From Cytidiella melzeri (Eukaryota; Basidiomycota; Agaricomycetes; Polyporales; Irpicaceae), in the NCBI GenBank assembly GCA_022592445.1, contig JABYQR010000224.1:1-64000 (forward strand): a stretch of DNA of 64,000 bases, given 5' to 3'. The translations under genes and the position numbers were made by a program. This document shows, piece by piece, positions 1 to 10,594 of the stretch. Numbering within the stretch: position 1 is the stretch's first letter; every line of letters begins with the position of its first letter. The notes below the pieces were generated by a model. The model worked only from the letters and a program-made list of their open reading frames with translations. It made no database searches and was not told the DNA's origin.

Positions 1-291
1 CGATAACTCTGTGACTCCTCCTCGTATGTGCCTGTGTTGAGAACCTCGCCAGGTGCGTAGTTTTCTGTTCGGCGCTAAGTCCTTTGGCACACAGAAACTC
101 TCGCGGTTGGGTTTTTACATGCACAGTGACTCTACGACCTCAACAGAGAACCAACAGGTGGGAACAACAACCTCTAGAGCTCCCCAAACTCAAGTATCAA
201 ACCAATTGCAGATGATCAGTACGAAGCAGGCCGTAGGAAGGAGCCCAACGACTCACTGCAACCAAGGGACGTGTTCGGACTCTAACAACGC

Positions 292-605
292 AAAGGCGGG
301 TAGCTGTGGAATGAATCAGGGGGGACAGGCTTGGGAGGTCCAAGTTGTGCAGGCTGTCGAGACTGCGTTACCAAACGTCCGCAACGTAAGTCCAGTCCAG
401 TCAGTTGCAATACGCATTTCCCGTGGTACATGGACGCGGATGACGGTGGGATGGGTTACTTGGGCCGCTGCAGGAGGAACAAAGTTGGCGGAGGAGTCAT
501 TGGGAAAGGCGGGTAGCTGTGGAATGAATCAGGGGGGACAGGCTTGGGAGGCCCAGCAGGCTGTCGAGACTGCGTTACCGAACGTCCGCAACGTAAGTCC
601 AGTCC
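292..605. repeat. tandem direct duplication, two ~105-bp copies
   Basis: Positions 292-398 and 505-605 are near-identical direct copies, offset by about 213 bp, differing by a 6-bp deletion and two substitutions. Each copy ends in a sequence that looks like a splice donor (CGCAACGTAAGT), so the duplication may be a tandem exon copy. An open frame from 53 to 826 crosses both copies and repeats a short Gly/Gln-rich stretch (KAGSCGMNQGGQAWE). I do not recognise a family, so I do not call a gene here. Confidence 0.85.
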
Positions 606-839
606 TAGCCTCACCGCCCGCCGCTCTATTTTCACGCCTAATTGACGGCTTTTGTGTCCTGCTCACGTCGTACCAACTCAAAACACCGCGGTACGTTCTG
701 CTTACTGGTTACCTACTCACCGTTAGCCCCTCCGCGTCCCGACGACGTAGCTGGTCTGACGAGGGACTGAATGGGAGAGTCAGCAGCTCGCGGCTCTGCG
801 CCTTGAAGACGTCGTCGATCGGGTGAAAGAGCTGGCTAG

Positions 840-1617
840 TCAGGATGTGCAATGGGCATGATTTGTCAAATAATCTACAAAGCGTACTCTAATGTATTCA
901 AACGCTCTCTACGACGTTGACTAAGACCCCAAGCGGGCCATGAACCTCTGGTACTACTGTCGATCAAAAGTCCGATGGCAACCTACAGGATGCTCCTCGT
1001 ATCAAAAATTGTCTCAACGCCGCCCTATTACCGTTCGAATTCAAGACGACGCCTCCTGCAACTCCTGCCGACACACAAGAGAAGGCGGTAAGGGCCCCTC
1101 CCGTCCCTTTGTTGTGCCTGTCACTAACAGTCCATTCAGCGAAACAGTCAAATCCCACCTACCAGCGTGGTCAATCTTATCTTCGTTCTGTTTAATGCCT
1201 CGCATGCTCTGGTGAGAAGGAACGGAAATGCGTCAGTCGTCATGGACCTGACGCCCAGTGTACTGTCTAGCAATTAACCCTGCTGCACTTCGAGCCTCCC
1301 GTCGAGTTCCTTCACCTGTGTCTGCCGATCAACCTGTCTTCTGTATCGCGTGCAAAGCCTTTCCTATCGCTGATCTTCCACTATCTCTCCGTTCGACTGG
1401 CCGTAGATGACATCCGGGTTACCCTGACGTCATTCGCCTCGCCTTTTGGCTTTCATCACTCCTGTCTCACTCTCATTGTTCGCCGTCCTTGCCGCTTCCT
1501 CTTGAAATTTTTCGTTCGCTGGTAATTTCCTTTTATATACAAAACATTCCTGCCACCTACCGCTAACGCAATAGTAATACTTTTCGTTTGCTAGTAGCTC
1601 CCGTGATTGAGAACGCT
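840..1617. other. stretch without a supported gene
   Basis: About 780 bp with only short overlapping open frames and no recognisable domain, RNA or repeat. I see nothing in it that supports annotation. Confidence 0.5.
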
Positions 1618-2147
1618 TTAAGGTGATAATGAGACTGCTGAAGCATGAAGCGACAAGAAATATGCACACAGAGTGTCAAGTTTACTACCGTGAAAGTCCA
1701 GATGAGTCTTCACTAGCTTCTTGCATGCGTCTTCACTGCGGAGATCTAGCGCCACAGTGGTCGATTTGCACTTTCCACCGGTCTTGTGCTTGATGAGCTC
1801 GAGAGTGTCTTTCAGGTCAATTTCTTCGTGTGATGTGCCATGCAAAGTGAGAGCAGCACCCTCCAAGGCTGACAAAGAAGGTTGGCTTATTTTATCAGGG
1901 AATTGAATCTGCAAAGGCTCGTACCAAAAAGAACGGCGACGGCCCTTCCAATACCACTGTCCGCCCCGGTGACAAGTGCACTTCGACCTTCGAGTTTTCC
2001 GGCAGCCTTGTAAGGCTTTCCGTCTGACGTTATGTCGTCGATGGGGGTGGGGTTGAGCTTGTGCTGATGACCTGGGTCGAGACCTTTGGGCTGTCTCTGG
2101 AACGGAATCTGGTAGCCTGCCTTGAATTGCTCAGGAATAGACGACAT
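1618..2147 (-). pseudogene. N-terminal fragment of a short-chain dehydrogenase/reductase (SDR)
   Basis: A start at 2147 (MSSIPEQFKAGYQIPFQ) opens a frame typical of fungal glucose-dehydrogenase-like SDRs. It carries the nucleotide-binding glycine motif TGADSGIG, a 56-nt GT-AG intron (1924-1869), then the conserved stretch around LRSEDACKKLV and GSKLDTL. The frame stops at 1618, immediately after the position where the family has its NNAG/NHG-like motif. The catalytic Ser and YxxxK region and the whole C-terminal half are absent, so the product would be about 150 residues instead of about 290. I read it as a decayed 5' fragment. An unrecognised downstream exon on the minus strand cannot be wholly excluded, but I found no YxxxK-like frame between 1 and 1600. 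Confidence 0.7.
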
Positions 2148-2710
2148 CTCAAGGAGACTCAGCGACTGTGGAAGTTTTTTGTTGTGGGGGTAAAGCTTGA
2201 TTATTTTCCAGCAGCTCTCAAGCGTTTTATATATGGTCGGTGGGTGGCGCGTGACGTCAGGACTGTGTCCACCGATGAGGCCAGATGTGACGACGGAACT
2301 GCTCCAATGCACACTCTGCTTTCTAGTAAATCGTCAGAGCCCAAGCGCGGGTAGATCCTCTCATCCTGGCCACATGTCCTGATCGGAGTGTCAAGTTAAA
2401 GTATACTACATCCTGATTTGGAGATGTTGCCTCGTGGTGGCGTTGCGGCCCGCACTGCCCGTGTTACGTAAGCGCTTTATGACGGCCACCGCGATAGTTG
2501 CTGCGCTGCGAGCAAACTTGAGCATGAACTTGGACCAAACACATTGCATTATCTCGTGACATTGAACGTACGTTGAAGTGCATGCTGCCTTCACGCGAAA
2601 TACTCAAGTACTTACGAGTCGCAGGTAGGGCCCCGAAACCGCTTCGTCTAACAACTTCTGTAACACAGCACTGAAGCAATATCACGTTCGAATTCAAGCT
2701 GTAGCTTTCA

Positions 2711-4213
2711 ATGGGGATTCTCGATCTCCCTCCCATTCCAGCTGAGCTAAAACAAATCACACCGTACCTACAACGAGCTGAGGAGGTCAAGGCCACAGAT
2801 CCCATAATCGCATATTGGTGTACGTTATACATGTATCCACTGTGTATGGGCACTGATGTACTAGAACATAGGTGGGTGTCATGCAGCCCAGCTTGGCATA
2901 TCCCTCAAGCTCAAAGACTCTAATTCTCGCAAATTTCTCTTCGACTTGCTGGGAACTCTCGAGCGTATGAAGGCCGAGATCGGCCCAAACGACGCTATTG
3001 AGAACGAATCTGCAAGCAGCGCATACGTGGAAAACTTTGCATTGCGCGTCTTCTCCATGGCAGACAGCGAAGATCGCAAGGGAAATGCTACACGGTAAGG
3101 AGCATATCAAGTTTACGCTTGATGAACTGGTATTTTGATACTATTTTGTAATGTAGAGGTACTGCAAAGAAGTTTCTTGCCGCGGCCAACTTTCTTGAGG
3201 TCCTTTCCGTCGTTTCTCCCTCCACACCAGCAACGACCGATGTTCCAGAGAAGATACGATATGCCAAGTGGAAAGCAGCGGACATCGCCAAGGCGTTCCG
3301 CGAGGGTCGCAAACCCACGCCTGGCGGTATAGGTGAACAGCCAGCGACTGAGGGTGATGAACCGAGCACGAGCCCCAAAGTAGAGCCGGCTACGCCTTCA
3401 GCCATTCAACGTGCTACTTCACCGCCTGGCCCTCTCGCCGATATGCCACTCTCCCCGCTAGAGCCTCACATGCTTCCATCAAGTTTAGCGGATCCTAAAG
3501 CAGGCCCCGTCAGCCCTGGGGGATGGAGTACAATTGCCACAGCTGGTACAACTACCACAAACGAGAACTTCCTTCCGCAGCTGCCAAACAGCTCTCTTCG
3601 CCGAGCTGCGGTGAGCGAAGAGCTCGAAGGCACTGATGAAGCATTCGACCCCACTCTATCGAGGGGGACACACGAAGGGCTAGGTCTTCCAGAGATTCCC
3701 GACCGACCACACGTATCCCCTGCGTCCTCCGATTTCAGCACCAAGAAAGTGCATTTTACGCCGTCAGTGACAGGCGGGCTCACTCCTTCGACTACACAAG
3801 GTCACGGCAACCCTTTTGAATCTGTTTCTGCTCCCCCACCGCCAGCTCACGACAAGGTTCTTGATGAAGCCGTACCTAGCGCACCACCCTTAGACGCTGA
3901 GTTTATAACCCCACCTGGCTTCGTACCCTTCGTCAATCATTCCCCCTCAGTTCACAGTGTAGTCCCTCCCACGATTCAACCTTTCCCCGTTATGTCTTAC
4001 CCAGCAACGCAGTCAGTCCCGCCAGCAATAATCCCTCCACCCGGTGTGCTATCAATGGACTCGACAGTCACCCAGACTCCAGAGGACCTCACGCCCCAAC
4101 TCATCTCGCGCGTGCAGAAACACTGTCGATACGCGATTTCGTCGTTGGATTACGAGGATGCTGAGCAGGCTAGAAAGGAGTTGCGGGCAGCGCTGACGCT
4201 GCTGGGAGGCTGA
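2711..4213 (+). CDS. VTA1: vacuolar protein sorting-associated protein VTA1 (LIP5)
   Basis: Vta1 activates the AAA-ATPase Vps4 at endosomes and so promotes ESCRT-III disassembly and multivesicular-body sorting. Three exons (2711-2819, 2872-3094, 3157-4213) join to 462 residues. The N-terminal part (residues 1-160: LPPIPAELKQITPYLQRA, AYWC, LKLKDSNSRKFLFDLL, ADIAKAFREGRKPTPGG) matches the tandem-MIT (Vta1) domain. A Pro/Ser-rich linker of about 240 residues follows. The last 40 residues (ISSLDYEDAEQARKELRAAL) match the Vps4-binding C-terminal Vta1 domain. Both introns are short with GT-AG ends, and both joins preserve frame. Length fits fungal orthologues. Confidence 0.93.
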
Positions 4214-4672
4214 TTGGGTAGGTGCTTTGCTGCTCGTCAACATAGGTACTTAGGGTGTCACTGCAGTTGTCAAAGAGTTGGCAGCGGTAATATTGACAAG
4301 TAAAATCTCCAATTATGTGTTTACGGAACATGTATATGAGGATCGCAAGCCGCTCGCGTGAACTACAGCACTTGAGAGGCTTGACCGAGAAACGGGAGAG
4401 TCGCAAGTTGGAGCGAAGACACGCGTCGTCACGTCATCCTTACACGGGCCAGCAGATCAATGCATCGGAAAGCCGTGGTGTGTAACGTAGTCTGTCCGCC
4501 CGTCTTTGTGAATAGTGCCCGACAGCTCTCCTTAAAATGGAATTGGGCTCCGCTGATGAGTGCAGTACGGCTGCTGAATGTTACCATGTAGGGGGGCGGC
4601 TGGGCATAATGAGACACGCAGTCATCAGATTTTCACGGCAGTATGGTCCAATATTGAGCATTCAACATGATT
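4214..4672. other. convergent intergenic region
   Basis: Space between the 3' ends of the VTA1 gene (+) and the next minus-strand gene. It presumably holds the two 3' UTRs. No other feature seen. Confidence 0.4.
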
Positions 4673-5672
4673 CTAGCCGGACTCTGGGCTCTCAGCTCGC
4701 GGAATCTCGAGTTTTTCGATCACGGCCTGAAGGGTGTTAGGGACGTTGTGATGGCTGACAGGCGAACTGCCCATTGGTGGCGAAGCCGGAGAGGTGGGAG
4801 AAGGAGACGGATTGCTGTACATCGTCCCGGTGTTGTTCCTGGACGTGAACGCCATGGAAGGTGTAGGCAGTGCGTGGAACGCGCTCAACGTTTTCGACAG
4901 TTCGTCCAACTGCAGCGTGAATCATTAGTGGTAGATTTATGTAAATTGCAAAGAAGATGTGACGCACCTTGTCCATGATCTTCCCAATGGCAGTATGCCT
5001 CCCGTCGAATGCCTGCGAGAGACTGGCAAACTCTGTGTCCCTCGCCTTATTCTGTTCTTGCTCGATTTCTGCAAGATCAGGCCACTCCTCACCAACGATG
5101 GTGTCCGAATGCGCCCGCGTAGGTGCTCGCTTCGTTTTACGGCTGTCTCCCGCCCCAACGCCCTCCATATTCGTGTGCATCGTCGCTATCTCGCTCTGCA
5201 ACTCTCTGATGCGGCCAAGTTGGGACCACAACTCATCCTTCGCTTGCTCAAACGGAGGAGAGTCTCTCTCATGAGGTCCGGGTAGGATGTACGCAAGTCC
5301 ACCGGAGAAGGGATCGTACACAGGCTCGGGCGACGTGTTCGGGCTCGCTGTGCTGGATCGCACACCAGGACCAGGACTCGCGCCGGGTCGTTCTAAAGAG
5401 CCGACACTAGGTATGGTAGGTAATACAGAAAGATCTGCGTCGATTTTCGCTGAGGTGTTGATGTCTGGTCTCTGACCGTGTAATTCCGCCAGCAAAGAGT
5501 CGTGCGGGGTGGATATGGCAGCAGTTATAGCTCTGTCGACGATAGTAGGTCGTCGAGGATGAAGCTTGCTTGATTTACCTCGTCCGTCGCTGACGCTTTC
5601 AGATGCTTGCAATGGTTGCGAGCTATCGTGGTCGTCGCTGGATTTCCCAGCGAGCCATGCTCTAGGCAACAT
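4673..5672 (-). CDS. Ser/Pro-rich protein with central coiled coil, unknown function
   Basis: Two exons (5672-4968 and 4909-4673) join in frame across a 58-nt GT-AG intron to give 313 residues. The first 150 residues are low-complexity and Ser/Pro/Asp-rich. Residues about 140-250 are charged and helical, with heptad-like spacing (ELWSQLGRIRELQSEIATM; LDELSKTLSAF), suggesting a coiled coil. The tail is rich in Pro and Ser (SNPSPSPTSPASPPMGSS) and ends with a short amphipathic stretch (TLQAVIEKLEIP). No signal peptide or membrane segment is visible. I do not recognise a named family; it is likely a conserved basidiomycete protein of unknown role. The start ATG at 5672 is the first in the open frame, though an upstream exon is possible. 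Confidence 0.75.
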
Positions 5673-5942
5673 CTGTTACGATGGATGGAGGTGGACCATT
5701 CAAGACAAATCGACGGTGGGAGTGAGAGTGAGGATGTTCAATAAGGCAATTCCCGACAGGCGGTTGATAGCCTCATGTTCCAATCAAGTTTCAATTGAGC
5801 TCTGAACATGACACTAACACAAATACTCGAACATCCTTCAGGGCCATTTATAATATTCACCAGCTGTGTCCCTTGCAGATTATCGTGGTATTTCCACACA
5901 AGCATACCGTACAGGCTAGTCAAGCGAGTTGTACTGCGTGAG

Positions 5943-7865
5943 TCAAGAGCCCATGTTACCAGAGCGTGGCTTCTTTCGCGAACCCCGCTTACTGACCAAC
6001 GTCCGGAGGGATTCACGATAGAACTTCCACCGAGCGTCCTCCTTGTCCTGATTATAGAAGACCACTTTGTGAGGCCAGCGAAAACCCGTACTAGGAGGGC
6101 GGAAAGAGGACGGTAACCAGGCATGCGGTGCACATGTCTCTCTTCGACGATCGTACTCTTGTATCACATTCTTCATAATGCGATGATACCGGTCTCGTCG
6201 TGCTCTGTCGGCAACAAATGATAGGACCCGCTCGTCAGCAATGTCCTCGCCCCATTGCTTCTGAAACCGACGCTTGATTCTATCCAGGACCACAGAATTT
6301 CCTGGCTCTGTGCGGATAGCGCCGAGCACTAGCCAAAGCGTTTCCGCGTCAGGGCGTAGATCTGGATGAAGGGCAAGCAACTTCTGCAGCTTGGGACGTA
6401 ATTCGCGAACATCTTTTGCTTTCGCCTTCAGATGCAAGTTCATGATGTCCACGCAATACTTGCGATAGCTTGCCTCTAACGTTCTCGGCAAGCGTTGGAG
6501 GTAGGTGCTAGTCAAGTCGAAAGCCTCTTTGTGTCGGCCACTTTGCAGCATCCTGCGTATGAAGTAGAACATTGCTCGAGGTGGCATGGTGGCTTCCTCT
6601 GGATCCGTAAGCGATGGACGATAACGCATGAGGAGTCTGCGCCGAGACGACAAAGCTGTCGAACATCCCTGGCGACGCATATCCCGTTCTTCCATGGTTG
6701 CATCCTTTCGCAGCGGCTCAAATATCCTGATCGTCTGGAAGAACTCGATCCATATTGGCAACGGCAGTGATCGCTTTCCAGCAGCAGTCTCTTGCAACCA
6801 CACCTCTGTCCACTTGCCCTGCCGAAGCCAGAAGCGCACGTGCAGCTGTCGCGTTTCAAGGTTGTGGGGAATGCCACGAGATCTCATCTCATTGAGCAAT
6901 TCTTTAGCGATGGAGAATTCGCGTATCGCGATAGACAGTGAGATGATGAGGTTATATGAGCGTGTAGAGTGAAATGCACGGTGGCGCCAGTGGAATCCGA
7001 GCAGGTCGTTCAGCTTGTCGATCTTGTTGGCTGACGGTGGAAGAGGAATTGACGAAAGTGAGATGAGATTCTCGTATAGTGAAGTCGCGGAAGTAGTAGG
7101 AAGTCGTGCAGGGACCTCTAGACCGCAATCGAGGGTAGGATCCTCTCCATCATAAACCATGTCGGTCCACTCCTCTGTACTTGCAGTTGACGCATCCACA
7201 AAATGCTCCAAAGTTTTCCGATCCTTACGCAATGCAGTAAGGTCCAGAAGGGGGCCTACTTCCTCCACATGACCATTCGTATGGGCTGTCTCATCCAGAG
7301 GTGAAGCCGTGTCGTGTGCGCGTGCCAATTGTGCTGCAGGTACAGTTTCCCATCCAACAGGCTCAATAGGTAATTCTCCGGTTACCAGATCGGGTATAGA
7401 ACCTACGTCGGCTACAGAGAGATGCGCCGGCGCTGCATTACTGCTGTGTGGTATGCCGGCCGATGAGCATGAAGCACCATCCTGCTCGAGGTAGACGTCA
7501 CCGTCGGATTGAGTAGAAGGACGCAGGGGTTCGAAACAGTCTGAACGATCAGAATTGGAGCAGTTCAGGTCATGAGCCGCTGCAGGGATATGTGACGCAG
7601 AAGCTGAACTGAACGTCGAAAGGGTGTGTTAGCTTAGCCTACTGGTAAATAACTTCCAAACGCACCTGGAATTTCTCAGTGGTCTGCTCGTCGAGTTTTC
7701 TCCTTCGTACAGTGTGCCAAATCCAGAGGAAGTCTGTGCCCGGGTGCTTGTGCGATAAAATGCTTGTGCGACCGGCCTTGTCCGTACCCATGCGCGACAA
7801 GCAGCGGCCTGTAAGATTGAGATGAGCGGAGAGTGGTCCACGCGACGAGACGCATGTCCAAGCAT
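5943..7865 (-). CDS. PPR-like mitochondrial protein
   Basis: Two exons (7865-7666 and 7608-5943) join across a 57-nt intron with a clear CTAAC branch site, giving 621 residues. The first in-frame ATG is at 7865. The N-terminal ~50 residues are rich in Arg, Ser, Ala and Thr with no acidic run (MLGHASRRVDHSPL, RTRPVAQAFYRTSTRAQ), which fits a mitochondrial presequence. The middle contains degenerate 35-residue helical-hairpin units such as SYNLIISLSIAIREF followed by AKELLNEMRSRGIPHN, characteristic of pentatricopeptide repeats. The C-terminus is strongly basic (KRGSRKKPRSG). PPR proteins bind organellar RNA and act in processing, stability or translation; the specific target here is unknown. 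The family assignment rests on the repeat pattern only. Confidence 0.72.
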
Positions 7866-8322
7866 GCATATGGCGTTCGTTGTGGACCGGCCGTCGTCGA
7901 CGCAGATATGAGTGTTCGCTAGTTTGCTGCAACAAGGAGTACGGAGTGAGCTTAAACGCCTGAAACGGCTCAACGGCTCAAATACACCCGGCGCCGGGCA
8001 AGTTTTGAGGACATTCCGAAACTGGTACTGTCGATGACCCAAAAGTGAACTACATATGTGCACTATTTAAGTGCCTGTTTCAAGGGGTCAAATGCTCATG
8101 GTTACGCAGTGGTAGATTGAGTGGTATAAATGATATAATGCAGAAATTACTTGTACAGACACGTGTGAGTTTCTTTAATGACTGTGCGGCAGAGAGCAAT
8201 GCAATATGATGGATGGTGCGGACAAGAACGAGCGTAAGCAATGCAGAGGAATAATATAGGAAGGAAGTGCGACAACTGGTCAGAATGCTGTCGAGAGATG
8301 TCCGTAAAAGACCAATACATTC

Positions 8323-9643
8323 CTAGAGCTCCTCCATAGGCTGTCGGCCTACAAGCCAGCCCACCTTCGAAACCCACCTGTCTCGGATCTCGCGCATCAC
8401 CTCAATCCCATTTCCTTTTGCTTCTGCGAATTGATCCAGCCCTCTCTCCCAAGTCCGCACAACTTCCTGCCCAAACATCCCACCATCGCGATTTGCGATT
8501 CGATCGACCCTCTCTACCCAAGCTTTCCACTCCTCCACTAGACGCGGCAACAGCAAAGGCGAAAGCTCAGCTTGAGTCAGCGTTGGCTGAGCAAGAATTT
8601 GAGCAGTGAGTGTTTCGAGGAAAAGATACGTTTCCGATGGATGCGACTTGTCTTTGTGCTGCGACTGTAGCGCCGATGCATGCGACTCCACATGCGGGGT
8701 CGTATGGTTTTTGTCAGCGTCCAGCAACGACGCGTTGTCGATGTATGAGAAATAAGGGAGATATGAAAAGCAGGATGACACAAAGTCGTGGATGTGCGGC
8801 CTGAGCCTAGAAACAATGTACTCCTGGCGCATGCCACTGCCCTGAGAATCACTTCCGAACGAGCCTCCAAAAGGTGTAGGGGATCGAGAGAACGTGAAGC
8901 TTGAAAGCCCGCTCAAGTTTGACGAGCGGCTGCTCCCAAAGTCCGTAGCGCCGGCGCTAAACAACGAGGAACCGGCAGGTAAACTCTGCGTAGAATATGG
9001 ATATGCGTCGTGAAGTTTCTTTGACGATTTGATGACGGCCTGAGTTGCAGTTGTAAGCGTTGGTCGCGGGATTAAAGAGAGCACGGTAGGCTTCAGAACA
9101 GGAAGAGTGGAAATGAGGGATGTCAGCAGTGGCAACAATGTTTCCGGGGGCAGGCTAGCTATGGAAAACACCAGTCAGAAACAAGAGATCTGGATACAGA
9201 GCCTACTTGAGCTGCTCACCAAGTAGCACCCCTACATCGACATCATTTTCCCCGGACGATTTCCCGTCCTTTGCGTCCTTTGCATCCTTGACCGCCAAGA
9301 CAGCCGTGCGCGCCCGCTTCGGCACAGCACGTTTCGGGCGTTCAGGTGTAGGGCTACGATCCATGGCCTCGTCGTGCTTTCCGTCATCTTCGTCGTGCTC
9401 GATCCGCCTCTTAGCAATGCGTACTTGAGGGAGTTGGTTAGTGACCGCGGCCATATTCCACGGCTGAAGAGGTGCGTGGGAGGAGGAGGAGGAGGAGGAG
9501 AGGGAGGAGGAAGAGGAGGCCCAAGAGGGTGCTGAAGGCGGCGCAGAAAGGCCAAATCCAAAGCCTAGCGAAGATGGGGCATGGTTCACTTGCCGTTTCT
9601 GAAAGCCTACTTGCATCGGTTGATGACTCAAGACATCAGCCAT
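8323..9643 (-). CDS. STS1: tethering factor for nuclear proteasome STS1/Cut8
   Basis: Two exons (9643-9207, 9154-8323) join to 422 residues. Cut8/Sts1 anchors the 26S proteasome at the nuclear envelope and is itself a short-lived protein. The sequence shows a Ser-rich N-terminus, a basic segment that fits the bipartite nuclear signal (RIAKRRIEHDEDD; RPKRAVPKRAR), then the helical Cut8 domain starting at the exon junction (LLGEQLNLPPETLLPLLTSL) and running to the C-terminus. The splice ..CTCAA/CCTGCC.. restores the family's LPPETL motif, which supports the intron call. The poly-Ser run is encoded by a TCC-type microsatellite around 9480-9510. Expression cannot be inferred from the sequence. 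Confidence 0.88.
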
Positions 9644-9921
9644 CGCCGTTCGAATTCGACAAGGCAAGGGGAAGAGTAGTAGTCGTTGTCGTCGTCGTTG
9701 TCGGTCGTGTCGTCGTCTGCAGAGAATTGAGAGCAAATATGCGCGGTCCAAACTGTTCAGGAGCAAGTCGCACATCCAACACGCGCCAACCTCGTCAATG
9801 AGGCCCAATCATGCTAGCCTGCCCTAAGTAGGCTGCGTCACGTGGCCTCATCAAAGAGTTTTAACTCGAAAGTCGCCACGCCGAACATCTTTGTTCTCTT
9901 TTCTCGCTCTTGTCGTAGACA

Positions 9922-10315
9922 ATGGAGGTAAGTGCGTATTTCTGCAAATCCGTGTGGTGACGAGAACCAATGAATCGCTACTTCGAAGCTTTCGGGCTCA
10001 TGAACTCCAATCATATACCCAAATTTCCGAGCATTCGCCCCCGCGCACGACTGTGTTTGCCCACTCGCTGACCTATTTTCTCCCAGGATGGCCAGAGTCT
10101 TCACCAAAAATCTTTGAGCAGTGAGTATCAATCCTCGCTCTTGTGAAAGATGAATAATTTTCTAGAGTCAAGTCCTGATCCGTCTCAAGGACAGTTCGTG
10201 ATGATTTTTACCATGCTAATTCTGACGCTTCTCCTTCCTTCTACATCGTTGCCTGGCGCACTCTTACTGATAAACCTACTTTTCAGGTCTGCGGTTTGGT
10301 ACTGTCATGAATTGA
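9922..10315 (+). CDS. possible short multi-exon gene (uncertain)
   Basis: An ATGGAG/GTAAGT start is followed by several well-formed donors and acceptors (acceptors at about 10086 and 10165, donors at about 10121 and 10195, acceptor near 10287), which gives the look of a small gene with tiny exons. No joined translation gave me a recognisable protein. It may equally be a noncoding spliced transcript or chance. Coordinates are approximate. Confidence 0.2.
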
Positions 10316-10594
10316 GGTGTGTATAATCTGCATTTACTCGATATGATTACAAAAAATTGTTCCCTATTACCTGAGTGCCTCGAGCACGTCGACGATTTAC
10401 AATTGAATGTCTTCAACCAAATGATCCTCTCGCTATGCGTCCCTTGCTAGAAACATTTTCACTCACATCAATCTTGCAGGCATCCACATTCTGCAAAACA
10501 TGCTATGCTCTTGTTGGTATTGTAGGGTACATACATCGCGACAATGTAATGTGATCAACTTCATGCAAAGTCTATGCTGAATAGAAATAGTACG

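Noticed and set aside
9472..9801. Arg-rich open frame opposite STS1
   Set aside because: Antisense of the poly-Ser microsatellite of STS1.
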